From Acinetobacter terrestris (lineage in GTDB: Bacteria > Pseudomonadota > Gammaproteobacteria > Pseudomonadales > Moraxellaceae): DNA of 64,000 nt. A program made the position numbers and the translations under genes. The notes beneath the pieces were generated by a model. That model was not told the DNA's origin. It searched no databases and was given only the letters and a program-made list of their open reading frames with translations. The stretch spans positions 1 through 64,000 of the forward strand of contig NZ_SJNZ01000006.1 in assembly GCF_004331155.1 (NCBI RefSeq), in the 5' to 3' direction. This document shows positions 18,971-27,407 of this stretch, in pieces; the stretch's first letter is position 1, and every line of letters begins with the position of its first letter.

Positions 18971-19489
18971 TCAGTGATCAGATAGCATTAAATACGTATT
19001 TTCCCATCTATTTCCGCTAAATTCACCTTGCACCAACTGCACATAACGGCCATGCACTTGGTCGATCGCAATACAATCATCTACATCCAACACACGGTCG
19101 GTATGCTGTTTTTGCCAATGCTGTGCAAAGTATGCTTTACCACGTTGTTTTGCCACCATGGCATTTTGCGCCACCACCAAAATATAGCGATGCAATTCGC
19201 CAAACTCCCGGGCATCATAACCGCCCAGATTAATTAGAAAAAGCTTTTGTTCAGATGAATTTGGCTGTGCGTTACTGAATTGAATTTGATATTTTTCACC
19301 CTCAAATTCCACGCCATGGATTTGCGCCCAGGCATCAATGTGCAAACCTTTTTGCTCGCCAAACCATGCTTGTTTTAATTGAGGATAGACTTCTTCAAGA
19401 GAATCACCGATTGCCAGTACCACATCATGGACTTCTGTATTGGCACGTGCATGACGACCACCGAGCATGACGATAAATAGGCTGGGCAT
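18971..19489 (-). CDS. DUF1543 family protein
   Basis: The 172-residue cytoplasmic protein starts MPSLFIVMLGGRHARANTEV, which is typical of DUF1543. A second similar half begins near residue 84 (FLINLGGYDAREFGELH), so the protein looks like an internal duplication of one alpha/beta unit. A clear GGAGTAA ribosome binding site precedes ATG 19489. The function is unknown. Confidence 0.85.
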   Translation of the reverse strand: MPSLFIVMLGGRHARANTEVHDVVLAIGDSLEEVYPQLKQAWFGEQKGLHIDAWAQIHGVEFEGEKYQIQFSNAQPNSSEQKLFLINLGGYDAREFGELHRYILVVAQNAMVAKQRGKAYFAQHWQKQHTDRVLDVDDCIAIDQVHGRYVQLVQGEFSGNRWENTYLMLSDH

Positions 19490-19580
19490 GGTTTTACTCC
19501 TTAAAACTCAGGGAAATGAATAGCTATATGATAAGTAATTTTAAGAACTTATAACTTGTAGTCAAAATATGATATGCGTT

Positions 19581-19672
19581 GGCGACAGGGATGTCGCCCG
19601 TTGAGCAGCATTACATGGATGTAATGTCTGCTCAACAAAATGGTTTTGTTACTTTTGCCGAAACAAAAGTAA
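19581..19672 (+). repeat. hairpin element, copy A
   Basis: Four hairpins stand end to end: GGCGACA/TGTCGCC (19581-19598); TTGAGCAG + ATTACAT with ATGTAAT + CTGCTCAA (19601-19635); CAAAA/TTTTG (19636-19648); TTACTTTTG/CAAAAGTAA (19649-19672). The last hairpin has loop CCGAAA. No reading frame fits it. Copy B is an inverted version with the same order of hairpins. Confidence 0.9.
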
Positions 19673-19807
19673 ATATAAGTTCCACATCTTGAAACCTAAA
19701 CTTAGTGTTTATCAGTTGTCGATCATTAAAGTTCTTTATCTATATATCAAAATCACACATGCACTCATTTTTTCTTTTTACATCACTTTTCATTCATAAG
19801 TGGTTCT

Positions 19808-19898
19808 TTACTTTTGAAAGATCAAAAGTAACAAAAATCTTTTGTAAGGCTGAAGGTATATCCCTATACCTCAGCCTTACGGCGACATCCATGTCGCC
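19808..19898 (-). repeat. hairpin element, copy B (inverted)
   Basis: Read on the minus strand this repeats the architecture of copy A: GGCGACAT/ATGTCGCC; a long hairpin made of TAAGGCTGA + GGTATA arms; CAAAA/TTTTG; and TTACTTTTG/CAAAAGTAA. The first, third and fourth hairpins are the same in sequence as copy A. The long hairpin shares no sequence with copy A yet still pairs almost fully. The 135 bases between the two copies contain no gene. Confidence 0.9.
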
Positions 19899-19934
19899 TT
19901 CACTTTATTCATGTTTTAGACAAACTTCTATTTC

Positions 19935-19972
19935 AAAAAAAATCGTGCTGAGTTTGCACCCAACACGATTTT
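19935..19972 (-). terminator. trpB terminator
   Basis: On the minus strand AAAATCGTG pairs with CACGATTTT. The stem extends inward with wobble pairs to a GCAA tetraloop and is followed by a run of T. It lies 42 bases past the trpB stop. Confidence 0.85.
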
Positions 19973-20013
19973 ATAACTCACCACCCCCCCTAGGGAGAAG
20001 CTTATAGAAGAAG

Positions 20014-21258
20014 TTACATCTCAACCATTTCTACGCCATCAATACGGGCAACCGTCATTAGATCTTTATCACCACGACCTGAAACCGTCGCAATAATGAT
20101 TTGGTCTTTAGACATGGTTGGCGCAAGTTTAGATACATAAGCCATGGCATGTGCACTTTCAAGCGCTGGAATAATCCCTTCGATTTGAGTCAAATCACGG
20201 AAACCTTGCAGCGCTTCCTGGTCATTAATTGGCACATATTTCACGCGATCCATATCTTTTAAGAAACTGTGTTCAGGACCCACACCCGGATAATCCAGAC
20301 CGGCTGAAATTGAATGTGTTTCAATGATCTGACCTTGCTCATCCGACATCAAATAAGTACGGTTACCATGTAGCACACCGACATGACCTGCATTTAGCGG
20401 CGCAGAGTGTTTACCGGTTTCAATACCATGACCTGCGGCTTCAACACCATACATTTTCACATCTTCATCGTTCAGGAACGGATAGAACAAGCCCATCGCA
20501 TTAGAACCACCACCGACACATGCAACCAGTGCATCAGGCAAACGCCCTGCTTGCTTCTGAATCTGTTTACGTGCTTCACGACCAATAATCGACTGGAAAT
20601 CACGAACCAGTTGCGGATATGGGTGTGGACCAGCCACAGTACCAATCACATAATAAGTTGAATCAACATTGGTCACCCAGTCTCGCATCGCTTCGTTCAT
20701 GGCATCTTTCAATGTTTTTGAACCGCTTTGCACAGGCACAACAGTCGCACCCAACAAACGCATGCGGTATACATTCATGGCTTGACGTTTAACATCGTCT
20801 GCACCCATGAATACCACACATTCAAGTCCTAAACGTGCAGCAATCGTAGCTGTTGCTACACCATGCTGACCTGCGCCAGTTTCGGCAATAATCCGTTTTT
20901 TACCTGAAAGTTTTGCAAGCAGTGCCTGACCAATGGTGTTATTGATTTTGTGCGAACCGGTATGATTTAGGTCCTCACGTTTTAAGTAAATTTGTGCACC
21001 GCCTAACTCTTTAGACCATCGTTCAGCGTGATAAAGTGGACTAGGACGACCTACATAGTAGGCTAAATCACGGTCGAATTCTGCCAAAAACTGTGCATCA
21101 TTTTTCATGCGGAAATAGAGCTTTTCTAGATCCTCTAATGCTGCCATCAGTGTTTCTGACACAAAACGTCCGCCATGGATACCGAAATGCCCACGCTCAT
21201 CGGGGAATTGGGTATAGTCAGTCACCTGATCTTTCTGATTAACAGTTTGCTGATCCAC
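20014..21258 (-). CDS. trpB: tryptophan synthase beta subunit TrpB
   Basis: TrpB condenses indole with serine using pyridoxal phosphate. The 414-residue protein has the cofactor lysine in HTGSHKINN (Lys104) and the phosphate-binding GGGSNAMG. I choose the GTG at 21258 because AAGGAG lies six bases upstream and the protein then starts close to the conserved [10 protein letters not shown] block. An in-frame ATG at 21285 has no such site. It overlaps the trpF end by 20 bases, so the pair forms a trpFB operon, as known from A. calcoaceticus. Confidence 0.97.
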   Translation of the reverse strand: MDQQTVNQKDQVTDYTQFPDERGHFGIHGGRFVSETLMAALEDLEKLYFRMKNDAQFLAEFDRDLAYYVGRPSPLYHAERWSKELGGAQIYLKREDLNHTGSHKINNTIGQALLAKLSGKKRIIAETGAGQHGVATATIAARLGLECVVFMGADDVKRQAMNVYRMRLLGATVVPVQSGSKTLKDAMNEAMRDWVTNVDSTYYVIGTVAGPHPYPQLVRDFQSIIGREARKQIQKQAGRLPDALVACVGGGSNAMGLFYPFLNDEDVKMYGVEAAGHGIETGKHSAPLNAGHVGVLHGNRTYLMSDEQGQIIETHSISAGLDYPGVGPEHSFLKDMDRVKYVPINDQEALQGFRDLTQIEGIIPALESAHAMAYVSKLAPTMSKDQIIIATVSGRGDKDLMTVARIDGVEMVEM

Positions 21259-21883
21259 GCTGGACTCCTTGCATAAAGTGTTCAATGAGTTGTTGGTCTT
21301 TTATACCTTTTGCGGACTCTACGCCTCCGCTGACATCTACTGCATAAGCCCTAGTCGTCTTTATAGCGTCTTCAATATTTTCAGGTTTTAAACCGCCTGC
21401 CAAAATTAAAGGAACATTCAGTGTGGGGAACTGTGACCAGTCAAAGCTGTGCCCTGTTCCACCTTTTAGCTCAGGATGCCAGGCGTCTAATAATACTGCG
21501 CTTGCACCTGCATGTTGATAGCTTTTTATGGCTTTTATGATATCTAGCTCAGGTTTAACCTGAATGGCTTTATACCAACGGCATTTGGTTTGTAATGCAA
21601 TCTGCTGACATTGCTCTGCAGTTTCATCACCATGAAACTGCAACATATCCAAAGGTACTTGTTCTAGAACCTGAGTGATTTCATCGGCTGTTGCATTCAC
21701 AAATAAACCTACGATTTGTACATAAGCAGGAATATGCTTTGCCAGCTCTTGGGCTTGTTGAATAGTCACACTTCTTGGACTGGGTGCGTAGAAGACAAAA
21801 CCAATCGCATCCACCCCTGCATTCACAGCAGAATGTATATCTTCTATTCGTGTTATTCCGCAAATTTTGGCACGGGTTCGCAT
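21239..21883 (-). CDS. trpF: phosphoribosylanthranilate isomerase TrpF
   Basis: TrpF isomerises phosphoribosylanthranilate in tryptophan synthesis. The 214-residue TIM-barrel protein has the catalytic Cys near residue 8 (AKICGITR), the general acid Asp in [20 protein letters not shown] and the phosphate-binding LAGGLKPEN and VDVSGGVE. It is the first gene of the trpFB unit and is divergent from the B12 operon. Confidence 0.97.
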   Translation of the reverse strand: MRTRAKICGITRIEDIHSAVNAGVDAIGFVFYAPSPRSVTIQQAQELAKHIPAYVQIVGLFVNATADEITQVLEQVPLDMLQFHGDETAEQCQQIALQTKCRWYKAIQVKPELDIIKAIKSYQHAGASAVLLDAWHPELKGGTGHSFDWSQFPTLNVPLILAGGLKPENIEDAIKTTRAYAVDVSGGVESAKGIKDQQLIEHFMQGVQRGSANC

Positions 21884-22012
21884 ACACTTCGCTCTAATTC
21901 TTTGGCTTAAACTTTGCCCGGCTTATAGTCAGTCTATAAATATGGGGGCGAATCATTGTAATGCAATTTTAAAAGCTTGAGTAAAGTTCATCCGGAATAA
22001 TATTGACATAGA

Positions 22013-22041
22013 TTGTCTAATGTAGACACAAACCTTATACT
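22013..22041 (+). promoter_or_regulatory. btuB promoter with an overlapping palindrome
   Basis: -35 TTGTCT (22013-22018), a 17-base spacer and -10 TATACT (22036-22041) end about ten bases before the riboswitch. The perfect palindrome TGTCTAATGTAGACA (22014-22028) covers the -35 and half the spacer, where a repressor would block polymerase. Confidence 0.65.
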
Positions 22042-22051
22042 GCGCGCAATT

Positions 22052-22233
22052 GCAACGAGTCCAAGCTCAGGCTTTAGGGAAGTTGGTGAGAATCCGACAC
22101 TGCCCCCGCAACGGTAAAATGAACAACATATCTTTATAAGCTCTCACTTACACCACTGCAGAAATGTGGGAAGGTGGATATGCCAATATTGAAAATCAAT
22201 ATTTATATTTAAGTCCGGATACCTGCTTGTTGC
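22052..22233 (+). ncRNA. cobalamin riboswitch
   Basis: The core GGTGAGAATCC, the ACTGCCCCCGCAACGGTAA string and the 3' B12 box AAGTCCGGATACCTGC (22211-22226) are all present. The closing stem is GCAACGAG (22052-22059) with CTTGTTGC (22226-22233). It controls btuB and probably the adenosyltransferase gene, shutting them down when adenosylcobalamin is plentiful. Confidence 0.95.
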
Positions 22234-22248
22234 GCCCTCAAACTCAAT

Positions 22249-22267
22249 CATTCACGGGGGGTGAATG
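22249..22267 (+). promoter_or_regulatory. hairpin enclosing the btuB ribosome binding site
   Basis: CATTCAC and GTGAATG pair perfectly around the loop GGGGG, one base before the ATG at 22269. The only purine-rich ribosome binding site (GGGGGGTGA) is in this loop and stem. It is therefore a likely translational expression platform of the riboswitch. Confidence 0.75.
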
Positions 22268-22268
22268 T

Positions 22269-24152
22269 ATGGAGCGTAAAAACATGCCTACTCTTTTTCA
22301 ACCTACTGCACTCGTAGGTGCAATCGCTATTGCAATGGGTTTTTCAACTGCCGTTTCTGCAAATAAAATTCCTGCCAAAACTGCAGTAAATTCATCTTTA
22401 GAAACTTTGGTGGTTACAGCCACGCGTTCTGAAGAAAAAATTGAAAATGTGCCTGCACGTATTTCAATTATTAAACCTAAAATGTTGGAACAATCACCAA
22501 TCGCTGAGTTACCGCACTTACTCATGAATGATGCATCTATTGATATGATGCAGTATGGGGGTTATGGTCAAGCTGCTTCAATTTTTACACGTGGCACAAA
22601 CTCTCCACACACTTTAGTTCTACGTGATGGTGTTCGCCTAAATACAGGATCTGCTGGTTCTGCCTCATTAGCTTTTATTGATACAACAGATATTAAGCAG
22701 ATTGAAGTTCTAAAAGGCCCCGCATCTGTTTTATACGGGACAGATGCTATCGGTGGTGTCGTTCAATTGGTCTCAAAAACTCCTGAAAAAACAGGTGCTT
22801 TTATTACTGGTGAAATAGGCGAGCATAAAACTTACAAATCTGTAGTTGGAGCTGATCTAGCTGAAAACGGTGTTTATGCACAAATCCGTGGTCAACATTT
22901 AGAATCTGAAGGTACTCAAGTTACAGATTTTAAAAATTCAAATGCTAAAACTGGGGCATATGATCAAGAAGGCTTTAGTGCAAAATTTGGTATTGAACAA
23001 AAACAGTATGCTGCATCTATAGATTATTCACAAAATGAAGGGACTTCAATTTATACAGATGGTATTTTTGATCCTTCTTATACTCAATTACTTGCTTTAA
23101 AAAATAAATCACAAGATTTTAAAAATGAAATCATGAATTTAAAAGGTCGTGTAAATTTAAACGATAAAATTTCAGTCAATGCTCGTGTATCGCAATTTAA
23201 AGATGAGCTCATTCAAAATGACGCACCAGATTATGTTGAGAACATCACAAAAGAAGCCGAGCTATACGGTAAATGGCAATTTACACCTCATCAAAATGTG
23301 ATGGCTGGTGTGTCACATCGAAACACTGAAACTGATTTACTTTCTGTAGATTGGAGTACAGTTCAATATGATAAAGATGTGAGCAGTACGGGATATTTTA
23401 TCCAGCATCAATATCAGAACAATAATTTGAGTACTCAAGCGGGTCTTCGTGTTGAAGATCACGAAACCTTTGGGACACATACCGTAGGCCAACTTGCTGC
23501 ACGTTATCAAATTCTGCCATCGACAAGCATTTACAGCAATATCGGTACTGCTTTTCGCGCACCCACCAATAATGATCTTTATGCGGTAGGTTGGGGCGCC
23601 AATCCTGACTTAAAACCTGAAGAAAGCATTTCCTATGAGATTGGCTTAGATCAGCACCTCACAGACCACTTTAAACTAGGCTTATCTGCATACCGTAATG
23701 AAGTGGATAATCTCATTAGCTGGAAAAACTCTCAAAATATAAATGTAGATAAAGCCACATTAACAGGTGGTGAGCTGAATCTTAATTGGGCTAAAGATGA
23801 GCTATTCCTTGATGTAGGTTACGCTTATGTACAGCCTAAAGATAAAGAAACTGATGCTGATTTACCACGTCGAGCTCGTCAGAGCTTAACGCTTACTACA
23901 GGTTTGCAAAATGAGGTATATGGTATTAGCACATCTTTATCTGCCAAATCGAAACCTAAAAACGGATCAGGTGTAACAGGTTATGCCACTGTAGATGTAA
24001 ATACCTACTGGAATATCAACCCGAATGTGAAATTATTTGCCAACATTCAAAACATCGGTGATGTGGAATATAAAAATGCTTCATATGGCGGTAATTACTT
24101 TTACGTCAATGGTGGCCGCCTTGCTTCTGCCGGTGTAACGTTCAAATACTAA
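22269..24152 (+). CDS. btuB: TonB-dependent vitamin B12 receptor BtuB
   Basis: BtuB imports cobalamin across the outer membrane using TonB energy. The 627-residue product has a signal peptide ending near VSA, a TonB box ETLVVTATR, a plug domain with LRDGVRLN and LKGPASVLYGTDAIGG, and a 22-strand-type barrel ending in the outer-membrane signature VTFKY. The start at ATG 22269 follows the ribosome binding site hairpin. A longer frame from 22164 lies inside the riboswitch and is rejected. Riboswitch control supports B12 as the substrate. Confidence 0.95.
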   Translation: MERKNMPTLFQPTALVGAIAIAMGFSTAVSANKIPAKTAVNSSLETLVVTATRSEEKIENVPARISIIKPKMLEQSPIAELPHLLMNDASIDMMQYGGYGQAASIFTRGTNSPHTLVLRDGVRLNTGSAGSASLAFIDTTDIKQIEVLKGPASVLYGTDAIGGVVQLVSKTPEKTGAFITGEIGEHKTYKSVVGADLAENGVYAQIRGQHLESEGTQVTDFKNSNAKTGAYDQEGFSAKFGIEQKQYAASIDYSQNEGTSIYTDGIFDPSYTQLLALKNKSQDFKNEIMNLKGRVNLNDKISVNARVSQFKDELIQNDAPDYVENITKEAELYGKWQFTPHQNVMAGVSHRNTETDLLSVDWSTVQYDKDVSSTGYFIQHQYQNNNLSTQAGLRVEDHETFGTHTVGQLAARYQILPSTSIYSNIGTAFRAPTNNDLYAVGWGANPDLKPEESISYEIGLDQHLTDHFKLGLSAYRNEVDNLISWKNSQNINVDKATLTGGELNLNWAKDELFLDVGYAYVQPKDKETDADLPRRARQSLTLTTGLQNEVYGISTSLSAKSKPKNGSGVTGYATVDVNTYWNINPNVKLFANIQNIGDVEYKNASYGGNYFYVNGGRLASAGVTFKY

Positions 24153-24181
24153 TTCCAGCCAAGTTTAAGTAAATACTTTTG

Positions 24182-24215
24182 AGGATAATGTCACGCCTAT
24201 GGCATTATCCTTTTT
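24182..24215 (+). terminator. hairpin between btuB and the adenosyltransferase gene
   Basis: AGGATAATG (24182-24190) and CATTATCCT (24203-24211) form a nine-pair stem followed by T. It looks like a terminator and may lower expression of the downstream gene relative to btuB. Confidence 0.75.
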
Positions 24216-24248
24216 AAATTGAAATATCTAAAAATGAAGGACATAGCT

Positions 24249-24827
24249 ATGGGCCACCGTTTAAGTAAAATTTATACCCGTACAGGCGATTCAGGCACAA
24301 CTGGACTAGGCGATGGTTCTCGTGTAGCCAAAGATGATTTGCGCATTGCTGCTTTGGGTGATGTTGATGAACTGAACTCTTGTATTGGTGTTTTACGTTC
24401 GCAAATTGCCGTCAGCTCAATTGAAGACAAAGCCCCTTGGGATAAATCGCTGAGCCTGATTCAACATTGGCTGTTCGACCTGGGCGGTGAAGTCTGCATT
24501 CCAAACTACAACATGGTCTTGCCTGTTTCAGTTGAATTTCTGGAAAATGAAATTGACCGCATGAATGAAACATTACCTATGCTGAAAGACTTTATTTTAC
24601 CTGCAGGCACACTTTCATGTAGCTATGCCCATCAAGCACGTTCCGTATGTCGCCGTGCTGAACGCAGCCTGATGACTGTACAAAGTCGCGATCAAAATAT
24701 TCAAGCGACTTCATTGCAACTTTTAAACCGTCTTTCTGACTGGTTATTTGTGGCATCACGTACCTTGCAACGTGCCGAAGGTGGCTCTGAAGTGCTGTGG
24801 CAAAAGAATATTAATGAAACAATCTAA
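24249..24827 (+). CDS. PduO-type cob(I)alamin adenosyltransferase
   Basis: The enzyme transfers the adenosyl group of ATP to cob(I)alamin, making the coenzyme form. The 192-residue protein has the ATP-binding N-terminus KIYTRTGDSGTTGLGDGSRV, the DVDELNSCIG segment and the C-terminal RSVCRRAERSL and LNRLSDWLFVASR motifs. I use the ATG at 24249, preceded by AAGGA; an upstream in-frame ATG at 24219 overlaps the btuB terminator tail. It follows btuB in a B12 salvage unit. Confidence 0.94.
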   Translation: MGHRLSKIYTRTGDSGTTGLGDGSRVAKDDLRIAALGDVDELNSCIGVLRSQIAVSSIEDKAPWDKSLSLIQHWLFDLGGEVCIPNYNMVLPVSVEFLENEIDRMNETLPMLKDFILPAGTLSCSYAHQARSVCRRAERSLMTVQSRDQNIQATSLQLLNRLSDWLFVASRTLQRAEGGSEVLWQKNINETI

Positions 24828-24890
24828 GCTCAGTGCCAGTGATTTATTCGGTTTTTGATTAAAATCATGGTCTTTGCTGCACGCTAAGTC

Positions 24891-24976
24891 CCATTCACAA
24901 CCTGTTGAAATTTGATACATAAAGTTTCTGCGAAACAAAAAATAGATGGCTATTGTTAAACAGGTTTTGTGAATGG
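24891..24976. repeat. 86-base element with long inverted ends
   Basis: CCATTCACAACCTGTT (24891-24906) is matched by AACAGG-TT-TTGTGAATGG (24959-24976), a near-perfect inverted pair with a two-base bulge. Inside is a smaller hairpin GTTTC/GAAAC (24924-24936). No T run follows and no gene overlaps it. It could be a small mobile repeat (MITE-like) or a structured RNA. Confidence 0.7.
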
Positions 24977-25084
24977 TGAAGTTTCACTCACTTTTTAAAA
25001 GTGACACAATGTGCTCCTTATATGGGATGAATAAATGCTAAGACACCGTTGTGAAAATATAAAATTCCCATAAAAAGGATAAAT

Positions 25085-25801
25085 ATGCGAATCATTGGAC
25101 ATCGTGGCGCACGTGGTGAAGCCCCTGAAAACACCTTGGGTGGCTTTCAATATATTCATGACTTAGGTATTCGGGCCGTTGAATTTGACGTTCTCCAACT
25201 CAAAGATAACGAACTCGTGATCATGCACGATGACAATTTCCTGCGTACCACAGGTATCGATAAAAATATTTACCAATGTTCCATTTCTGAACTACAGTCC
25301 TATAATCAGGCCTCCATTTGGCTAGACTGGAAAAACTTTGAAGTAACCCCTACCCTGCAACATGCCCTTAACATCATGCAGGATTTTGAGCACATTGAAG
25401 TTGAAGTCAAAGCGGTTGCAACTATGACTGAAGCTGAAAAACTGGTTGTAGAATTACAAAAACAATTACATGGTTTTGAACAAACCGCCGTGATCACCAG
25501 TTTCGATGTAAAAATCCATCAGACTTTAAAACAGCAATACTCTACTTTTAAACGTGGCTTATTGATTGAACAAGACATTAAAGAACGTGCCATAGAGCAG
25601 GCTTTAGAACTGGGTTGCTGTCAAATTGGCTGGATGAATGCACTGGCAACAGATGAAATCATTCAAGCAACACAGCAAGCTCATTTAAATATCAGTGTCT
25701 GGACGGTAAATGATGTTGACCGTGCCAAACATCTGCAAAGTTTAGGCATTGACGGATTAATTACTGATTTCCCTAAAATGATGTTGCAACACTTTAAATG
25801 A
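25085..25801 (+). CDS. glycerophosphodiester phosphodiesterase
   Basis: The enzyme splits glycerophosphodiesters into glycerol 3-phosphate and an alcohol. The 238-residue TIM-barrel protein has the family motif GHRGARGEAPENT (His6, Arg7, Glu15), metal ligands in EFDV (Glu33, Asp35) and catalytic His48 in VIMHDD. It ends with VWTVNDVDRAKHLQSLGIDGLITDFP. There is no signal peptide, so it is the cytoplasmic (UgpQ-like) type. It stands alone. Confidence 0.94.
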   Translation: MRIIGHRGARGEAPENTLGGFQYIHDLGIRAVEFDVLQLKDNELVIMHDDNFLRTTGIDKNIYQCSISELQSYNQASIWLDWKNFEVTPTLQHALNIMQDFEHIEVEVKAVATMTEAEKLVVELQKQLHGFEQTAVITSFDVKIHQTLKQQYSTFKRGLLIEQDIKERAIEQALELGCCQIGWMNALATDEIIQATQQAHLNISVWTVNDVDRAKHLQSLGIDGLITDFPKMMLQHFK

Positions 25802-26140
25802 TGTAAAAGATAGGCAGATGATATCCTTCACTATAATAAAAAGCATGCGTCGACTTAATAAATCTAGACAGAACAATTGCTTATTCTATTGTTTGAATAT
25901 TTTGTTTTAACTCCTATCGTCGATCTATAAATAAGATGTCGAAACCTTCGATAAAATCAATCAACACAAACCGCTATTCTGTTACTGTTTAGTACAATAC
26001 GACTGTAGAATAATACTAGTGAAGATTTGTTCGCTCATGCTAATATTGAAACAGTCTTAATCCTTATAAACTGTATTGAATTAAGAAATCATTTATACCT
26101 TACCTTTACCTTTTAAAAGGTTCTAGGAGTGCTGTTGGAG
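25802..26140. other. spacer before the desaturase gene
   Basis: AT-rich spacer. A possible promoter is TTACTG (25982-25987), an 18-base spacer and TAGAAT (26006-26011). I see no operator I can name, no RNA gene and no coding region. Confidence 0.4.
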
Positions 26141-27304
26141 ATGAATGCTCCCCTACCCAAAGCCCCAATTAACTGGATTGCAGTGTTCGCACTGGTACTT
26201 TTACCCATTGTGGCTGTAATCGCTATCCCTCTATATGCTTATCATCATGATTTTAGCTTAGGCGCATGGATTAGTTTATTTGTACTACTCGGTGTGAGTA
26301 GTCTAGGGATTACTGCGGGTTATCACCGCTTATGGGCACATCGTGCTTATGAAGCAACCTTGCCATTAAAAATTATTTTAATGCTTATGGGTACTTTTGC
26401 CGTTCAAAATAGTATTTTGTTCTGGGCTTCAGGTCACCGTACCCATCACCGTCATGTCGATGATGTTGAAAAAGATCCTTATTCAATTAATAACGGCTTT
26501 TGGTATGCGCATATTGGATGGATGCTTCGCAACTATCCAGCAGCAGAATCAAACTATAAAAATGCACCCGATTTGTTAAATGACAAAGTGGTGATGTTCC
26601 AGGATAAATATTACATCCCTCTTGTTATTGCTGTACATGCCGTAATTCTCACAACTGTGGGTTGGGCCGTTGGCGATATGTGGGGGGTAATATTATTGGG
26701 TGGTTTACTCCGCCTGATCTTGAGTCACCATGTCACTTTCTTCATTAACTCACTCTGCCACATGTGGGGCAAACGTCCATATACTGACGAAAACACTGCA
26801 CGTGACAATTTCGTTTTGGCGATTGCAACTTGGGGTGAGGGTTATCATAACTATCATCACATCTTCCAGTATGACTACCGAAATGGTGTGAAATGGTGGC
26901 AGTATGATCCAACCAAATGGCTGATCTGGTCATGCTCAAAACTAGGTTTAGCAAAGAACTTGCGTCGTATTCCAAGCTTTAATATTAAAAAAGCAGAATT
27001 GGCAATGCGCTTTAAATATGCTGAACAGGATTTGGCGGTTTATGGTCACAATGTCAATGAAGATATGGCGACTGCAAAACTCCGTATTGCACAAGAATAT
27101 GAAGCGTTTACCCAAACCTTAAATGACTGGGCAAAGCTGAAAGAACAAGAGATTCAAGCGAAAAAAGCTTCTGTTGCTGAAAAGATTCACCAGATCGACA
27201 GCAAACTTAAAGTGGATTTTCAATTGGTTGAACAACGTCTTTCACATCATCGCAACACTTTAAATATCTTGATGCGTACCATTAAAAAGAATCCAGTTTC
27301 TTAA
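26141..27304 (+). CDS. acyl-CoA/fatty acid delta-9 desaturase
   Basis: This integral-membrane di-iron enzyme introduces a double bond into saturated acyl chains. The 387-residue protein has four membrane segments and the three histidine boxes HRLWAH (62-67), HRTHH (99-103) and HNYHH (236-240). This matches stearoyl-CoA-type desaturases (DesC/OLE1-like). A C-terminal helical extension of about 110 residues is longer than usual and probably coiled. The ATG at 26141 is chosen; an in-frame GTG at 26129 is possible. It is monocistronic. Confidence 0.93.
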   Translation: MNAPLPKAPINWIAVFALVLLPIVAVIAIPLYAYHHDFSLGAWISLFVLLGVSSLGITAGYHRLWAHRAYEATLPLKIILMLMGTFAVQNSILFWASGHRTHHRHVDDVEKDPYSINNGFWYAHIGWMLRNYPAAESNYKNAPDLLNDKVVMFQDKYYIPLVIAVHAVILTTVGWAVGDMWGVILLGGLLRLILSHHVTFFINSLCHMWGKRPYTDENTARDNFVLAIATWGEGYHNYHHIFQYDYRNGVKWWQYDPTKWLIWSCSKLGLAKNLRRIPSFNIKKAELAMRFKYAEQDLAVYGHNVNEDMATAKLRIAQEYEAFTQTLNDWAKLKEQEIQAKKASVAEKIHQIDSKLKVDFQLVEQRLSHHRNTLNILMRTIKKNPVS

Positions 27305-27320
27305 TAAAATTTGATTCAAT

Positions 27321-27350
27321 ATAAAGCCCCATTGTTGGGGCTTTATTTAT
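27321..27350 (+). terminator. desaturase terminator
   Basis: A ten-pair stem ATAAAGCCCC/GGGGCTTTAT with a six-base loop follows the desaturase stop and is succeeded by a T-rich stretch. Confidence 0.88.
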
Positions 27351-27407
27351 TTTGGCAGTTTAAATTTGCTATAGTGATCACATCTCCCCCATTTTTTAGA
27401 TTGTCCT

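Noticed and set aside
13912-20013. Genomic island between trpA and trpB
   Set aside because: No integrase, tRNA target, direct flanking repeat or clear composition shift; all genes look like ordinary Acinetobacter genes.
22164-22268. Longer N-terminus for btuB
   Set aside because: It would lie within the riboswitch and put 35 non-signal residues before a clear signal peptide.
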